Shown here: piece after piece, positions 1 through 12,054 of the stretch | Layout: every line of letters begins with the position of its first letter | Numbering within the stretch: position 1 is the stretch's first letter | NCBI RefSeq assembly: GCF_033115175.1 | Contig: NW_026909196.1 | Span: 6,820,001-6,884,000 of the forward strand | Source: Lepus europaeus | Taxonomy: Eukaryota; Chordata; Mammalia; Lagomorpha; Leporidae | Direction of reading: 5' to 3' | DNA length: 64,000 nt | Notes under the pieces: generated by a model | The model's database searches: none | The model's input: only the letters and a program-made list of their open reading frames with translations | What the model was told of the DNA's origin: nothing | Program-made: the position numbers and the translations under genes

Positions 1-641
1 TTTGAATGTTTTTCAGGGAACATTTAATTTTGTGCTTGGAATCACTAATTGTTCATCATGGGAACACTAGCTCTACACATTCGTATTTTCTAGGCAGAAA
101 GCTAGATGAACTGCGACAAACAAAAAATGATATTTCTGTTTGTATAGGTGACATTTTATGCACTTGCCTAACGAAAAGACATTGCTTTTCTCCAAAACCA
201 TTTTTACTCTGATTTTCTCGGTCCACTGCATATGAATTCCACTACTTTTTTTCCGGATATGACTGGATGAAAACAGAAATATACGGTTGTGTTTTGGCTA
301 ACTCAATCCAAATATTGTGAAATCATCAGTGTTTGTGTTTTCTGGATGTTATCGATGGACTTTATTGTTTTGAATGTTTTTATCAGGAAAAACTTAATTT
401 TGTACCATTGAAACACTAATTGGTTCGTCAAGGGGACACCAGCTCTACACATTCGTATTTTCTAGAGAGAAAATGAAAGGAACTGCGGCAAACAAACATG
501 ATATTTCTGTTTGTATAGATGACATTTTACACACTTGCGTAACGAAAATACGTTGCTTTTCTTCAAAACCATTTTTACTGTGATTTTCTCGGTCCATTGC
601 ATACGAATTCCACACCGGTTTGTCCGGATATGACTGGATGA

Positions 642-659
642 AACCGGAAATATCCGGTT
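642..659. other. Dyad-symmetric element of the satellite monomer (example copy)
   Basis: AACCGGAAATATCCGGTT: two 7-bp arms (AACCGGA and TCCGGTT) that are perfect inverted repeats around a 4-bp centre. Other perfect or near-perfect copies lie in monomers near 3980, 4355, 5095, 6206, 49346, 63168 and 63916. Many monomers carry CCAG instead of CCGG in the left arm, the change expected from deamination of a methylated CpG. A third CCGG lies about 20 bp upstream in TTTGTCCGGATATGAC. Any function is unknown. Confidence 0.7.
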
Positions 660-3600
660 TTGTTTTGGCTAACTCAATCCCAGATATTGCTACAGACTCT
701 GTGTTTGTGTTTTCTGGATATTATCAACGGACTTTATTGCTTTTAATGTATTTTATCGGGGAACATTTAATTTTGAGCTTGGATACAGTAATTGGTTCCA
801 CATGGGACACCAGCTCTATATATTCATATTTTCTAGGAAGAAACATCAGGAAATGCGGCAAACAAAGATGATATTTTTGTTTGTATACATGAGATTGTGT
901 GCACTTGCCTAAGGAAAAGACTGCTTTTCTCCAAAACCATTTTTACTGTTATTCTCTCAGTCCATTGCATATGAATCCACACCACTTTGTCCGGATATGA
1001 CTGGATGAAACCAGAAATATCCGGTTGTGTTTTGGCTAACTCAATCCCAGATATTGCTACAGCATCTGTGTTTGTGTTTTCTGGATATTATCGATGGATT
1101 TTATTGTTTTGAATGTTTTTATCAGGGAACATTTAATTTTGTACCATAGAAACACAAATTGGTTCATCATGGGAACACCAGCTCTACACATTCGTATTTT
1201 CTAGGCAGAAAGCTAGATGAACTGTGACAAACAAACATGATATTTCTATTTGTATAGGTGACATTTTATGCACTTGCCTAATGAAAAAACTTTGCTTTTC
1301 TCCAAAACCATTTTTACTCTGATTTTCTTGGTCCATTGCATACGAATTCCACACCAGTGTGTCCGGATATGACTGGATGAAACCAGAAATATCCAGTTGT
1401 GTTTTGGCTAACTCAATCCCAGATATTGCTACAGCCTGTGTTTGTGATTTCTAGATATTATCAATGGACTTTATTGTTTTGAATGTTTTTTATCGGGGAA
1501 CAATTTATTTTGACCTTGGATACAGTAATTGGTTCCACATGGATACACCCGCTCTATATATTCATATTTTCTAGGGAGAAAGCTAGAGGATCTGTGGAAA
1601 ACCAACATGATATTTCTGTTTGTATAGATGACATTTTATGCACTTGCCTAATGAAAAGACTTTGCTTTTCTCCAAAATCACTTTTACTATTATTCTCTTA
1701 GTCCGTTGCGTACGAATTCCACACCACTTTGTCCAGATATGACTGGATGAAACCAGAAATATCCGGTTGAGTTTTGGGTAACTCAATCCGAAATATTGTG
1801 AAAGCCTCTGTGTTTGTGTTTTCTGGTTATTATCGATGAATTTATTGTTTTAAATGTTTTTATCTGGGAACATTTATTTTTGTAGCGTTGAAACACGAAT
1901 TGGTTCATCATGGGGGCACCAGCTCTACACATTTGTATTTTCTAGGGAGAAAGCTAGAGGAACTGCGACAAACAAACATGATATTTCTGTTTGTATAGAT
2001 GACACTTTATGCACTTGCCTAATGAAAAGACTTTGCTTTTCTCCAAAACCATTTTTACTGTGATTTTCTTGGTCCCTTGCATACGAATTCCACACCAGTT
2101 TGTCTGGATATGACTGGATGAAACCGGAAATATGCGGTATTGTTTTGGATTATTCAATCCCAGATATTGCTGCAGCCTCTGTATTTGTGTTTTCTGGATA
2201 TCATCAACGGACTTTTTTGTTTTGAATGTTTTTTATCAGGGAACATTTTATTTTGAGCTTGTATACAGCAATTGGTTCCACATGGAGACACCAGCACTAC
2301 ATATTCGTATTTTCTAGGGAGAAAGTTAGAGTAACTGCGACAAACAAACCTGATATTTCTCTTTGTATAGATGACATTTTATGCCCTTGCCTAATAAAAA
2401 GACTTTGCTTTTCTCCAAAACCATTTTTATTCTGATTTTGTCAGACTATTGCATTCGAATTCCACCTCACGTTTTCCGGATATGACTGGATGAAACCGGA
2501 AATATCCGGTTTTGTTTTGGCTAACTCAATCCGAAATATTGTGAAAGCCTCTGTGTTTGTGTTTTCTGGATATTATCTATGGACTTCATTGTTTTGAATG
2601 TTTTTATCAGGGAAGATTTTATTTTGTGCTTGGAATCACTAATTGGTTCATCATGGGAACACCAGCTCTACACATTCGTATTTTCTAGGGAGAAAGCTAG
2701 AGGAAATGCGAAAAACAAACATGATATTTCTGCTTGTATCGATGACATGTTTTGCACTTATCTAAGGAAAAGACTTTGCTTTTCTCCAAAACCATTTTTA
2801 CTGAGATTCTCTCAGTCCATTGCATACGAATTCCACACCACTTTGTCCGGATATGACTGAATGAAACCAGAAATATCCTGTTGTGCTTTGGCTAACTCAA
2901 TCTGAAATATTGTGAAATCCTCTGTGTTTGTGTTTTCAGGATATTATCAACGGACTTTGTTGTTTTGAAGTTTTTTTTATCGGGGAACATTTAATTTTGT
3001 GCTTGGAAACACTAATTGGTTCTACATGGAGACACCAGCTCTACACATTCGTATTTCCTAGGGAGAAAGCTAGAGGAACTGCGACAAACAAACATGATAT
3101 TTCTGTTTGTGTCGATGACATTTTATGCACTTGCCTAATGAAAAGACTTTGCTTTTCTCCAAAACCATTTTCACTGTGATTTTCTCGGTCCATTGCATAC
3201 GAATTCTAAACCACTTTGTCCGGATATAACTGGATGAAACCGGAAATATGCGGTATTGTTTTGGATTATTCAATCCCAGATATTGTTACAGCCCCTGTGT
3301 TTCTGTTTTCTGGATATTATCAACGGACTTTTTTGTTTTGAATGTTTTTTATCGGGGAACATTTTATTTTGAGCTTGGATATAGTAATTGGTTCCACATG
3401 GAGACACCAGCTCTACATATTCATATTTTCTAGGGAGAAATCTAGAGGAACTGCGGCAAAGAAACATGATATTTCTCTTTGTATAGATGACATTTTATGC
3501 ACTTGCCTAAAGAAAAGACTGCTTTTCTCCAAAACCATTTTTACTGTTATTCTCTCAGTCCATTGCATACGAATTCCTCACCAGTTTGTCCAGATACGAC

Positions 3601-4617
3601 TGGATGAAACCAGAAATATCCGGTTGTGTTTTGGCTAACTCAATTCGAAATATTGTGAAAGCCGCTGTGTTTGTGTTTTCTGGATATTATCAATGGACTT
3701 TATTGTTTTTAATATTTTTATCAGGGAACATTTAATTTAGTACCGTAGAAACACTGATTGGTTCATCAAGGAGACTCCAGCTCTACAGATTCATATTTTG
3801 TAGGGAGAATGCTATACGATCTGCTGCGAACAAACATGATATTTCTGTTTGTATAGATGAGATTTTATGCACTGGCCGAAGGAAAAGACTTTGCTTTTCT
3901 TCAAAACCATTTTTACTGTGATTTTCTCGGTCCATTGCATACGAATTCCACAGCAGTTTGTCCGGATATGACTGGATGCAACCGGAAATATCCGGTTTTG
4001 TTTTGGCTAACTCAATCCCAGATATTGCTACAGCCTCTCTGTTTGTGTATTCCTGATATTATCCATGGACTTTATTGTTTTGAATGTTTTTATCAGGGAA
4101 CATTTAATTTTGTACTGTTGAAACACTAATTGGTTCATCATGGGAACACCAGCTCTACACATTCGTATTTTCTATGGAGAAAGCTAGAGGAAGTGCGGCA
4201 GACAAACATGATATTTCTGTTTGTATAGATGACATTTCATGCACTTGCAAAACGAATATACGTTGCTTTTCTCCAAAACCATTATTACTGTGATTTTCTC
4301 GGACCATTGCATACGAATTTGACACCATTTTGTCCAGATATGACTGGATGAAACCGGAAATATCCGGTTTTGTGTTGGCTAACTCAATCCCAGATATAGC
4401 TACAGCCTCTGTGTTTGTGTTTTCTGGATATTATCCATGGACTTTATTTTTTTCAATGTTTTTTATCAGGGAACATTTAATTTTTTGCTTGGAAACACTA
4501 ATTGGTTCCACATGAAGACACCAGCTCTGCACATTCGTATTTTCTAGGGTGAAAGCTAGAGGAACTGCGACAAAGAAACATGATATTTCTGTTTGTATCG
4601 ATGACATTTTATGCACT

Positions 4618-5400
4618 TGCCTAACGAAAAGACATTGCTTTTCTCCAAAACCATTTTTACTCTGATTTTCTCGGTCCACTGCATATGAATTCCACTACAT
4701 TTTTTCCGGATATGACTGGATGAAACCAGAAATATCCGGTGGTGTTTTGGCTAACTCAATCCAAATATGGTGAAATACTCTGTGTTTGTGTTTTCTGGAT
4801 ATTATCGATGGACTTTATTGTTTTGAATGTTTTTATCAGGAAACACTTAATTTTGTACCGTTGAAACACTAATTGGTTCATCAAGGGGACACCAGCTCTA
4901 CACATTCGTATTTTCTAGAGAGAAAATGAAAGGAACTGCGGCAAACAAACATGATATTTCTGTTTGTATAGATGACATTTTACACACTTGCGTAATGAAA
5001 ATACGTTGCTTTTCTTCAAAAGCAACGTAACTGTGATTTTCTCGGTCCATTGCATGCGAATTCCACACCGGTTTGTCCGGATATGACTGGATGAAACCGG
5101 AAATATCCGGTTTTGTTTTGGCTAACTCAATCCCAGATATTGCTACAGCCTCTGTGTTTGTGTTTTCTGGATATTATCAACGGACTTTATTGCTTTTAAT
5201 GTATTTTATCGGGGAACATTTAATTTTGAGCTTGGATACAGTAATTGGTTCCACATGGGACACCAGCTCTATATATTCATATTTTCTAGGAAGAAACATC
5301 AGGAAATGCGGCAAACAAAGATGATATTTCTGTTTGTATACATGAGATTGTATGCACTTGCCTAAGGAAAAGACTGCTTTTCTCCAAAACCATTTTTACT
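4618..5400 (+). repeat. Near-identical duplicate of satellite segment 165-947
   Basis: Positions 165-947 and 4618-5400 correspond base for base at a fixed offset of 4,453 bp, with a handful of differences, while neighbouring monomers differ far more. Both contain the same unusual features: GACATTGCTTTTC in place of GACTTTGC, CCACTGCATATG before the EcoRI site, and a GGAAGAAACATCAGG variant. The match stops abruptly near 947/5400. This is about two monomers of a larger unit of roughly 12 monomers, so the left block has its own higher-order periodicity, different from the 3,980-bp unit in the middle block. Confidence 0.8.
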
Positions 5401-6943
5401 CTGATTTTCTCGGTCCACTGCATATGAATTCCACTGCATTTTTTCCGGATATGACTGGTTGAAAACAGAAATATACGGTTGTGTTTTGGCTAACTCAATC
5501 CAAATATGGTGAAATACTCTGTGTTTGTGTTTTCTGGATATTATCGATGGACTTTATTGTTTTGAATATTTTTATCAGGAAACACTTAATTTTGTACCGT
5601 TGAAACACTAATTGGATCGTCAAGGGGACAGCAGCTCTACACATTCGTATTTTCTAGGGAGAAAGCTAGAGGAACTGCGGCAAACAAACATGATATTTCT
5701 GTTTGTATCAATGACATTTTATGCACTTGCCTAACGAAAAGACATTGCTTTTCTCCAAAACCATTTTTACTCTGATTTTCTCGGTCCACTGCATATGAAT
5801 TCCACTCCATTTTTTCCGGATATGACTGGATGAAAACAGAAATATACGGTTGTGTTTTGGCTAACTCAATCCAAATATGGTGAAATACTCTGTGTTTGTG
5901 TTTTCTGGATATTATCGATGGACTTTATTGTTTTGAATGTTTTTATCAGGAACCACTTAATTTTGTACCGTTGAAACACTAATTGGTTCGTCAAGGGGAC
6001 ACCTCCTCTACACATTCGTATTTTCTAGGGAGAAAGCTAGAGGAACTGCGGCAAACAAACATGATATTTCTGTTTGTATAGATGACATTTTACACACTTG
6101 CGTAACTAAAATACGTTGCTTTTCTTCAAAAGCAACGTAACTGTGATTTTCTCGGTCCATTGCATACGAATTCCACACCAGTTTGTCCAGATATGACTGG
6201 ATGTAACCGGAAATATCCGGTTTTTTTTTTTTTGCTAACTCAATCCCAGATATAGCTAAAGCATCTGTGTTTGTGCTTTCTGGATATTATCGACGGACTT
6301 TTTTGTTTTGAATGTTTTTATCAGGGAACATTTCATTTTGTACCGTAGAAACACTAATTGGTTCATCATGGAGACACCACCTCTACATATTCGTATTTTC
6401 TAGGGAGAAAGCTAGAAGAACTGTGGCAAACAAACATGATATTTCTGTTTGTATAGATTACAATTTTTGCACTTGCCTAAAGAAAAGACTTTGCTTTTCT
6501 CCAAAACAATTTTTACTGTGATTTTCTGGGTCCATTGCATATGAATTCCAACCCACTTTCTCCGGATATGACTGGATGATACCAGAAATATCCGGTTGTG
6601 TTTCGGCTTAGTATATCCCAGATATTGCTACAGCCTCTGTGTTTGTGTTTTCTGGATATTATCAACGGAGTTTATGGTTTTGAATATTTTTCATCAGGGA
6701 ACATTTAATTTTGTACCGTAGATTCACTAATTGGTTTCATATGGATATACCAGTCTACACATTCGTATTTTCTAGGGAGAAAGCTAGAGGAACTGCGACA
6801 AACAAACATGATATTTCTGTTTGTATAGATGACATTTTATGCACTTGCCTAACCTAAAGATGTTGCTTTTCTAAAAAATCATTTTGACTGGGATTTTCTC
6901 AGTCCATTGCATGGAATTCAACCCCATTTTGTGCAGATATGAC

Positions 6944-8007
6944 AGGGCCTAGAACAAAGGACAGAGTCATTATTAGAGGAGCTAAGAAAGGTGCTGTCTA
7001 AGCTACAATTAAGTTTTCTGATTGAGAGGCAAATAGAACCTGATAGAAGGGGCTTGATAATAATCTGTTGGGCTTCAGGCCTTGAAAGTTAATAGGCCCA
7101 GACATATCTATCTCTTCACATGGGGTATATCCTAAGGGAGGTGTGAACCTCCTAGGGGAAGGCACTCTGTTGACTTTCATTACTTGGCTGGCCTGGGAGG
7201 AGAGCTGGCCAGGTAAATGCAGGTGGCATCTCTAACAAGCAATTTACAGTTCTGCCTGCAATGTTGCTTACCCTACTTGACCATACCCTCAGCTGCAGTG
7301 GTCACTTTGGAAGTTGGGCTGAGTGAAGGGCTTTTCAGCTTAGAGCCAATAAGTTCTGTGGCTCTGACCTGGGCATCCTTCGACTCCAGGGCAGGTCCAT
7401 TTCCAGTGATCCAACTCTTGGCAGAGCTGCCAGTGCTCTTCGCAAGCTGACTTCTGCTGAAGCCCAGGCTTACCACACTGAAAGCCACTGCAGTGGACTG
7501 GCCTGTTGGGTCTCCTTGAGGGCAGATCACTGTACAGATCAGCCATTAATAGGCCTGCCACCCATTGCTTCTGATGCCTAGCTTTATTTTCCTCCTGGTT
7601 TGTGTTAAAGCAGACCAGAGGATGCAAGTCAAGGGAGTGCCCAAGTCCCATCTCTAATCTTTGGTGGCCTGAACTACAAGTCTATAGTCACAGGCATGTT
7701 CTGTAGTAGTTTTTCCAAGGTAGACAATGCCCATGAGGAAAATTATATTCTCACTTTAAAACTTTCTTTCCCTTTGGTCTGAAAGGGAGGTTTTTTTCTA
7801 CTTACTGCTTACTTCGCTGATGGCGAAGTGAATCTAGCTATGAGATTATTATTTAAATTCTTATTTTGGCTATGCTATTACAGAAAAATGTTAGCCATCT
7901 CTTTTATAAGGTCTAAAGATTAAATTGTGCATCCTACAGATTCCTTCATAATAGAATTAGTTTCCTAGCTTGAAGAGAATAGAGAAATGAAAGAATAAGT
8001 TGGGCTT
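6944..8007 (-). mobile_element. Half-L1-like LINE fragment, lacking its 3' end
   Basis: Closely matches 10735-11790 and 53408-54470, which are parts of minus-strand LINE insertions in this window. Relative to those it begins about 620 bp inside the element, so the L1 3' end and poly(A) tail are missing at the satellite junction, and it is 5' truncated near 8007 (after TTGGGCTTA). Loss of the 3' end cannot result from ordinary target-primed reverse transcription, so 6943/6944 is a rearrangement breakpoint. The trinucleotide GAC is shared by the satellite and the element at the join. No protein-coding potential is evident; short open frames on both strands are fortuitous. Confidence 0.8.
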
Positions 8008-8979
8008 ATTAGTTTCATTAAAGACAAAGGATCATATCTTGTGTACCTAAACTTGTTCAGCCAGTTCTCTATTTTGTTTTTATGTGTTTGTCAGAAGAGA
8101 ACAAACTGTTAGTGTATCACCAAAAACCAATATACTTAGTGTAAATGAAAGCTTAACCCCAAACAATCTTATCAGAGATGCTCATGTTCAAGCACTATTC
8201 CTTCTGCATGGTCCTTCCTGTCCCTTTTCAAGAGTCAAAGGAACATGCCCTCCTTTGAAAGTTGTTTTTGTATCTGAAGTGATGAGAGTTTTAGGCAGGT
8301 AAATATAGGATTATAAGGACCAGTTATCTCATGATCCCTTTTCTCTTTCCTTCCTCCAGCTGAATCTTCACACTTATGTATATTCTTCTAGGGGAAAAAA
8401 ATGAGCACATACCAGGTGAGTTCACGTTTTAATAACCAGTGTGTTTTACAGTAAATTTCATAAGAGTTTCTATGTCAGTATATTTACATGGACAAGTAGA
8501 ATAGAAATGGACCAGACACATACATAGAAGATACTCTTATAGAAACACACAGGTGACTAGAAGAGCAAGGGTGGCATGCAAGTAGATGCAGGGTTTTATA
8601 TCTGCATTACAAATTTTACCAAATCAAACTCCAAATTATTTCTGACATTTTTGATAGTCTTAGCAGAATGGCAGACTGGAAATGATATGGGAAAAAGTTA
8701 AAAGGTTTACATTGATGAGAAAGATAAAGCAAACCTCTTCCTCATGAGATATAATCATGAACACAAATGTGTTTGTTGTTCTTCAAGTGGTTGTTTAAAT
8801 TAACTTGCTGAAATAACAGAATGTAACATCTACTTGTTCTTCATAGAAATAGAAAATGTAATGTTAAATGCAAACTTGCTCAGTACTGTTTTTCAAGAAC
8901 TGAAACACAGTAATTAAATTAGATTTGTTTCCTTCGAATCAACTGACTGTCCTGAAAATTACTCTCCATAAACATTTTT
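8008..8979. other. Non-repetitive flank with no recognisable gene
   Basis: A-T rich sequence without clear similarity to the other repeats here. A 72-codon open frame at 8084-8302 (+) shows no domain I recognise and no start or splice context that supports it. It may be upstream intronic or flanking sequence of the KRAB-ZNF locus. The last 13 bases (8967-8979) are the left target-site duplication of the next SINE. Confidence 0.5.
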
Positions 8980-9314
8980 CTTTTTGACAGGCAGAGTGGA
9001 CAGTGAGAGAGAGAGAGACAGAGAAAAAGGTCTCCCTTTGCCGTTGGTTCACCCTCCAATGGCCGCCGTGGCTGGCGCACTGCGGCCGGCGCAGCACGCC
9101 GATCCGATGGCAGGAGCCAGGTGCTTCTCCTGGTCTCCCATGGGGTGCAGGGCCCAAGGACTTGGGCCATCCTCCACTGCACTCCCTGGCCATAGCAGAG
9201 AGCTGGCCTGGAAGAAGGGCAACCGGGACAGAATCCAGCGCCCCGACCGGGACTAGAACCTGGTGTGCCGGCGCCACTAGGCAGAGGATTAGCCTAGTGA
9301 GCCGCAGTGCCGGC
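8980..9314 (-). mobile_element. CSINE, young, minus strand
   Basis: Reverse complement of a complete C-repeat SINE: T-rich start and GACAGGCAGAGTGGACAG, CT/GA tract, GGTTCACCCTCCAATGGCC, GGGCCCAAGGACTTGGGCC, and at the far end the tRNA-like head (TAGTCCCGG-type B box) finishing in GCCGGCC. It is flanked by the direct repeat CATAAACATTTT (8967-8978 and 9315-9326), a target-site duplication. GC-rich and little decayed, so a recent insertion. Confidence 0.93.
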
Positions 9315-9326
9315 CATAAACATTTT

Positions 9327-9690
9327 GAGTACCCATGATACTCAGACTGTTTAGCAGATGATTTATAATTCTGGCTTTTTCAAATGTTCCCACAATTTTC
9401 ATTCAACTTCAAATATCTCTGATGCCTTGGTGTCTTTTCACACTTGCCTAGAATCTCCAGTGACCCAAACTAGATTACAATCAAATCAAGTGAATGTTGT
9501 CTTGTCCTTTCTTTACTTGACTTTACTATAACACTAGCCTGTACTTCTCACTCTGCCCTTCTGGAAAGTTCTCTGAGAGTGACACTATCAGCCCTTATCT
9601 TCTTTTATCATTTCACTTAAATCATCCTGTTTTCATCCTTGGCCCTTTGTCTTCTTTACTTTGACTGATTTCATCCTCTCACTTTTTTTT
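9327..9690. other. Unassigned sequence
   Basis: T-rich sequence between a SINE and an old LINE fragment. I see no open frame of interest, no RNA gene and no confident repeat family. Confidence 0.4.
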
Positions 9691-9862
9691 TCTACAGCTT
9701 TATTGGGTTTCAATTCACCCATTTAAAGTATAAAGTTCAGTGATATTTTTTAGTAAATTCACAAATATGGGCAAAAATCATCAGAGTCAAATCTAGAACA
9801 TTTTTATTTCCTTAAAAAGAAACTATATACTTTAACTAACATTCCATTGTGTTGTATCTCCA
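9691..9862 (-). mobile_element. Ancient L1 (L1M-type) 3'-end fragment
   Basis: Reads as the reverse complement of an old mammalian L1 3' region: CAGCTTTATTGGGTTTCAATTCACCCATTTAAAG, then GTATAAAGTTCAGTG and a degraded continuation. The same kind of sequence occurs at 20950-21000 in this window. It is followed almost directly by antisense ORF1-like sequence rather than ORF2-like sequence, so it could be the 3' end of the ancient element described at 9863-14830. Confidence 0.5.
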
Positions 9863-10085
9863 AGAAGTCAATAAACTCCTTTCTTTAGATTTGCTGAACC
9901 ATTTCATTAGTTCTTGTAGGACAGTTTTCTTGTGATTAATTCTCTATTTTGTAATTCTCTATTAATTTCTCTGTTCTTGCTGAATATAGAGGATTGTGGG
10001 CTAATAATCCTTTTCTTTCAGCACTTTGAATATGTCATCCCGCTGCCTTCTACTTTCTATGCTTTTTCATTAGAAACCATTTTTT

Positions 10086-11861
10086 TATTTTTATTTTATT
10101 TTTTTAACTTTTATTTAATGAATAAAAATTTCCAGTGTACAGCTTATGGATTACAATGGCTTCCCCCTCCCATAACTTCCTTCCCACCCGCAACCCTCCC
10201 CTCTCCCTCTCCTTCTCCGCTTCCATTCACATCAAGATTCATTTTTAATTCTCTTTATATACAGAAGATCAATTTAGTATAAAGATTTCAACAGTTTGCA
10301 CCCACATAGAAACACAAAGTGAAACATACTGTTTGAGTACTAGTTATAGCATTAAATCACAATGTACAGCACATTAAGGACAGAAATCCCACATGAGGAG
10401 CAAGTGCACAGTGGCTCTTGTTGTTGACCCAACAAATTGACACTCTAGTTTATGGCTCCAGTAACCACCCTAGGGTGTCGTCATGAGTTGCCAAGGCTAT
10501 GGAAGCCTTCCAAGTTTGCTGACTCTGATCATATTTAGACAAGGTCATAAAAGACAGGGTGAGGATAGTAACCAATGATCCTAAGAGTGGCATTTACCAG
10601 GTTTGAACAATTATACAGCATTAAGTGGGGAAGAGGACCATCAGTACACACAGGTTGGGAGTAGAGCCATTGGTGGTAGAGTAGAGGTTATGATTACAAA
10701 GGAATGAGGCCCAAGTGCACTAGACAGGGCCTAGAACAAAGGACAGAGTCATTATTAGAGGAGCTAAGAACGGTGCTGTCTAAGCTACAATTAAGTTTTC
10801 TGATTGAGAGGCAAATAGAACCTGATAGAAGGGCTTGATAATAATCTGTTGGGCTTTAGGCCTTGTAAGTGAAGAGGCCCAGACCTATCTATCTCTTCAC
10901 ATGGGGTATATCCTAAGGGAGGTGTGAACCTCCTAGGGGAAGGCACTCTGTTGACTTTCATTACTTGGCTGTCCTGGGAGGAGAGCTGGCCAGGTAAAGG
11001 CAGGTGGCATCTCTAGCAAGAAATTTACAGTTCTGCCTGCAATGTTGCTTACCCTACTTGACCATACCCTCAGCTGCAGTGGTCACTTTGGAAGTTGGGC
11101 TGAGTGTAGGGCTTTTCAGCTTAGAGCCAATAAGTTCTGTGGCTCTGACCTGGGCATCCTTCGACTCCAGGGCAGGTCCATTTCCAGTGATCCAACTCTT
11201 GGCAGAGCTGCCAGCGCTCTTCACAAACTGACTTCTGCTGAAGCCCAGGCTTACCACATTGAAAGCACTGCAGTGGACTGGCCTGTTGGATCTCCTTGAG
11301 GGCAGATCACTGTACAGAACAGCCATTAATAGGCCTGCCACCCATTGCTTCTGATGCCTAGCTTTATTTTCCTCCTGGTTTGTGTTAAAGCAGACCAGAG
11401 GATGCAAGTCAAGGGAGTGCCCAAGTCCCATCTCTAATCTTTGGTGGCCTGAACTACAAGTCTATAGTCACAGGCATGTTCTGTAGTAGTTTTTCTAAGG
11501 CAGACAATGCCCTTGAGGAAAATTATATTCTCACTTTAAAATTTTCTTTCCCTTTGGTCTGAAAGGGAGGTTTTTTCTACTTACTGTATACTTCACTGAT
11601 GGCGAAATGAATCTAGCTATGAGATTATTAGTTAAGTTCTTATTTTGGCTATGCTATTACAGAAAAATGTTAGCCATCTCTTTTGTAAGGTCTAAAGATT
11701 AAATTGTGCGTCCTACAGATTCCTTCATAATAGAATTAGTTTCCTAGCTTGAAGAGAATAGAGAAATGAAAGAACAAGTTGGGCTTAGAATAGAGAAATG
11801 AGGGAGCAAGTCCTAGATCGCTTGCTGAAAATAGCAATATGACATGAATACTTAGCAAACA
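10086..11861 (-). mobile_element. 5'-truncated half-L1-like LINE insertion
   Basis: Begins (on the + strand) with the complement of a poly(A) tail and of the lagomorph L1 3' terminus (AACTTTTATTTAATGAATAA, then CCTCCCATAACTTCC), followed by about 1.6 kb of non-ORF2 sequence shared with 52790-54545 and in part with 6944-8007. It is bounded by the direct repeat ATTAGAAACCATTTTTT (10069-10085 and 11862-11878), a 17-bp target-site duplication, which proves a single retrotransposition event with 5' truncation near 11858. It lies inside the ancient antisense ORF1 remnant. No intact coding region. Confidence 0.88.
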
Positions 11862-12054
11862 ATTAGAAACCATTTTTTAAAAATTTGATGTCATTTCTCT
11901 CTTGCTGCTTTTAAGAGTATCTGTTTGTCTTTGACTTTTTAACACTTTATCATGTGCCTAATTGTAGTTATCTTAACTCCAAGATTATCCCACTAGAGAT
12001 TTATTGAGCTTTGTGAGTATATAATCATGTTCATCAAATTTAGGAACTTCTTTT

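Larger units (their letters stand above)
1..6943 (+). repeat. Satellite array, left block (about 372-bp monomers)
   Basis: Head-to-tail tandem repeat with a period near 372 bp, about 18-19 monomers. Landmarks recurring once per monomer are CTACACATTCGTATTTTCTA, ACAAACATGATATTTCTGTT, GACTTTGCTTTTCTCC, CATACGAATTCC (an EcoRI site), GGATATGACTGGATGAAACC and CTCTGTGTTTGTGTTTTCTG. Two sequence classes are mixed without strict alternation: one with GAGCTTGGATACAGTAATTG, the other with TACCGTTGAAACACTAATTG. The left window edge lies inside the array and the right edge is an abrupt junction at 6943/6944. Rabbit satellites with monomers near 375 bp have been described, and this may be one of them, but I could not compare sequences. 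Every monomer has short chance open frames; I do not regard them as genes. Confidence 0.95.

Noticed and set aside
1-6943. Dozens of 60-100 codon open frames on both strands of the satellite
   Set aside because: They repeat with the 372-bp period, overlap in opposite strands, lack any known domain and are interrupted in many monomers. Treated as by-products of the monomer sequence.
7217-7651. Overlapping open frames of 77-103 codons, repeated at 11004-11431 and 53741-54100
   Set aside because: They lie in the non-coding 3' part of the half-L1-like element and are not conserved in frame among the three copies.
8084-8302. 72-codon frame in unique sequence as a small gene
   Set aside because: No homology I recognise, no promoter, splice or polyadenylation context; left as unassigned sequence.
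8984-9338. GC-rich frames of 90-112 codons
   Set aside because: They are read through a CSINE. The same frames appear in every young CSINE (for example near 14255, 19714, 22310 and 50334).
9932-10282. 116-codon frame, + strand
   Set aside because: It crosses from ancient LINE remnant into the inserted half-L1 3' end, so it is an accidental fusion.
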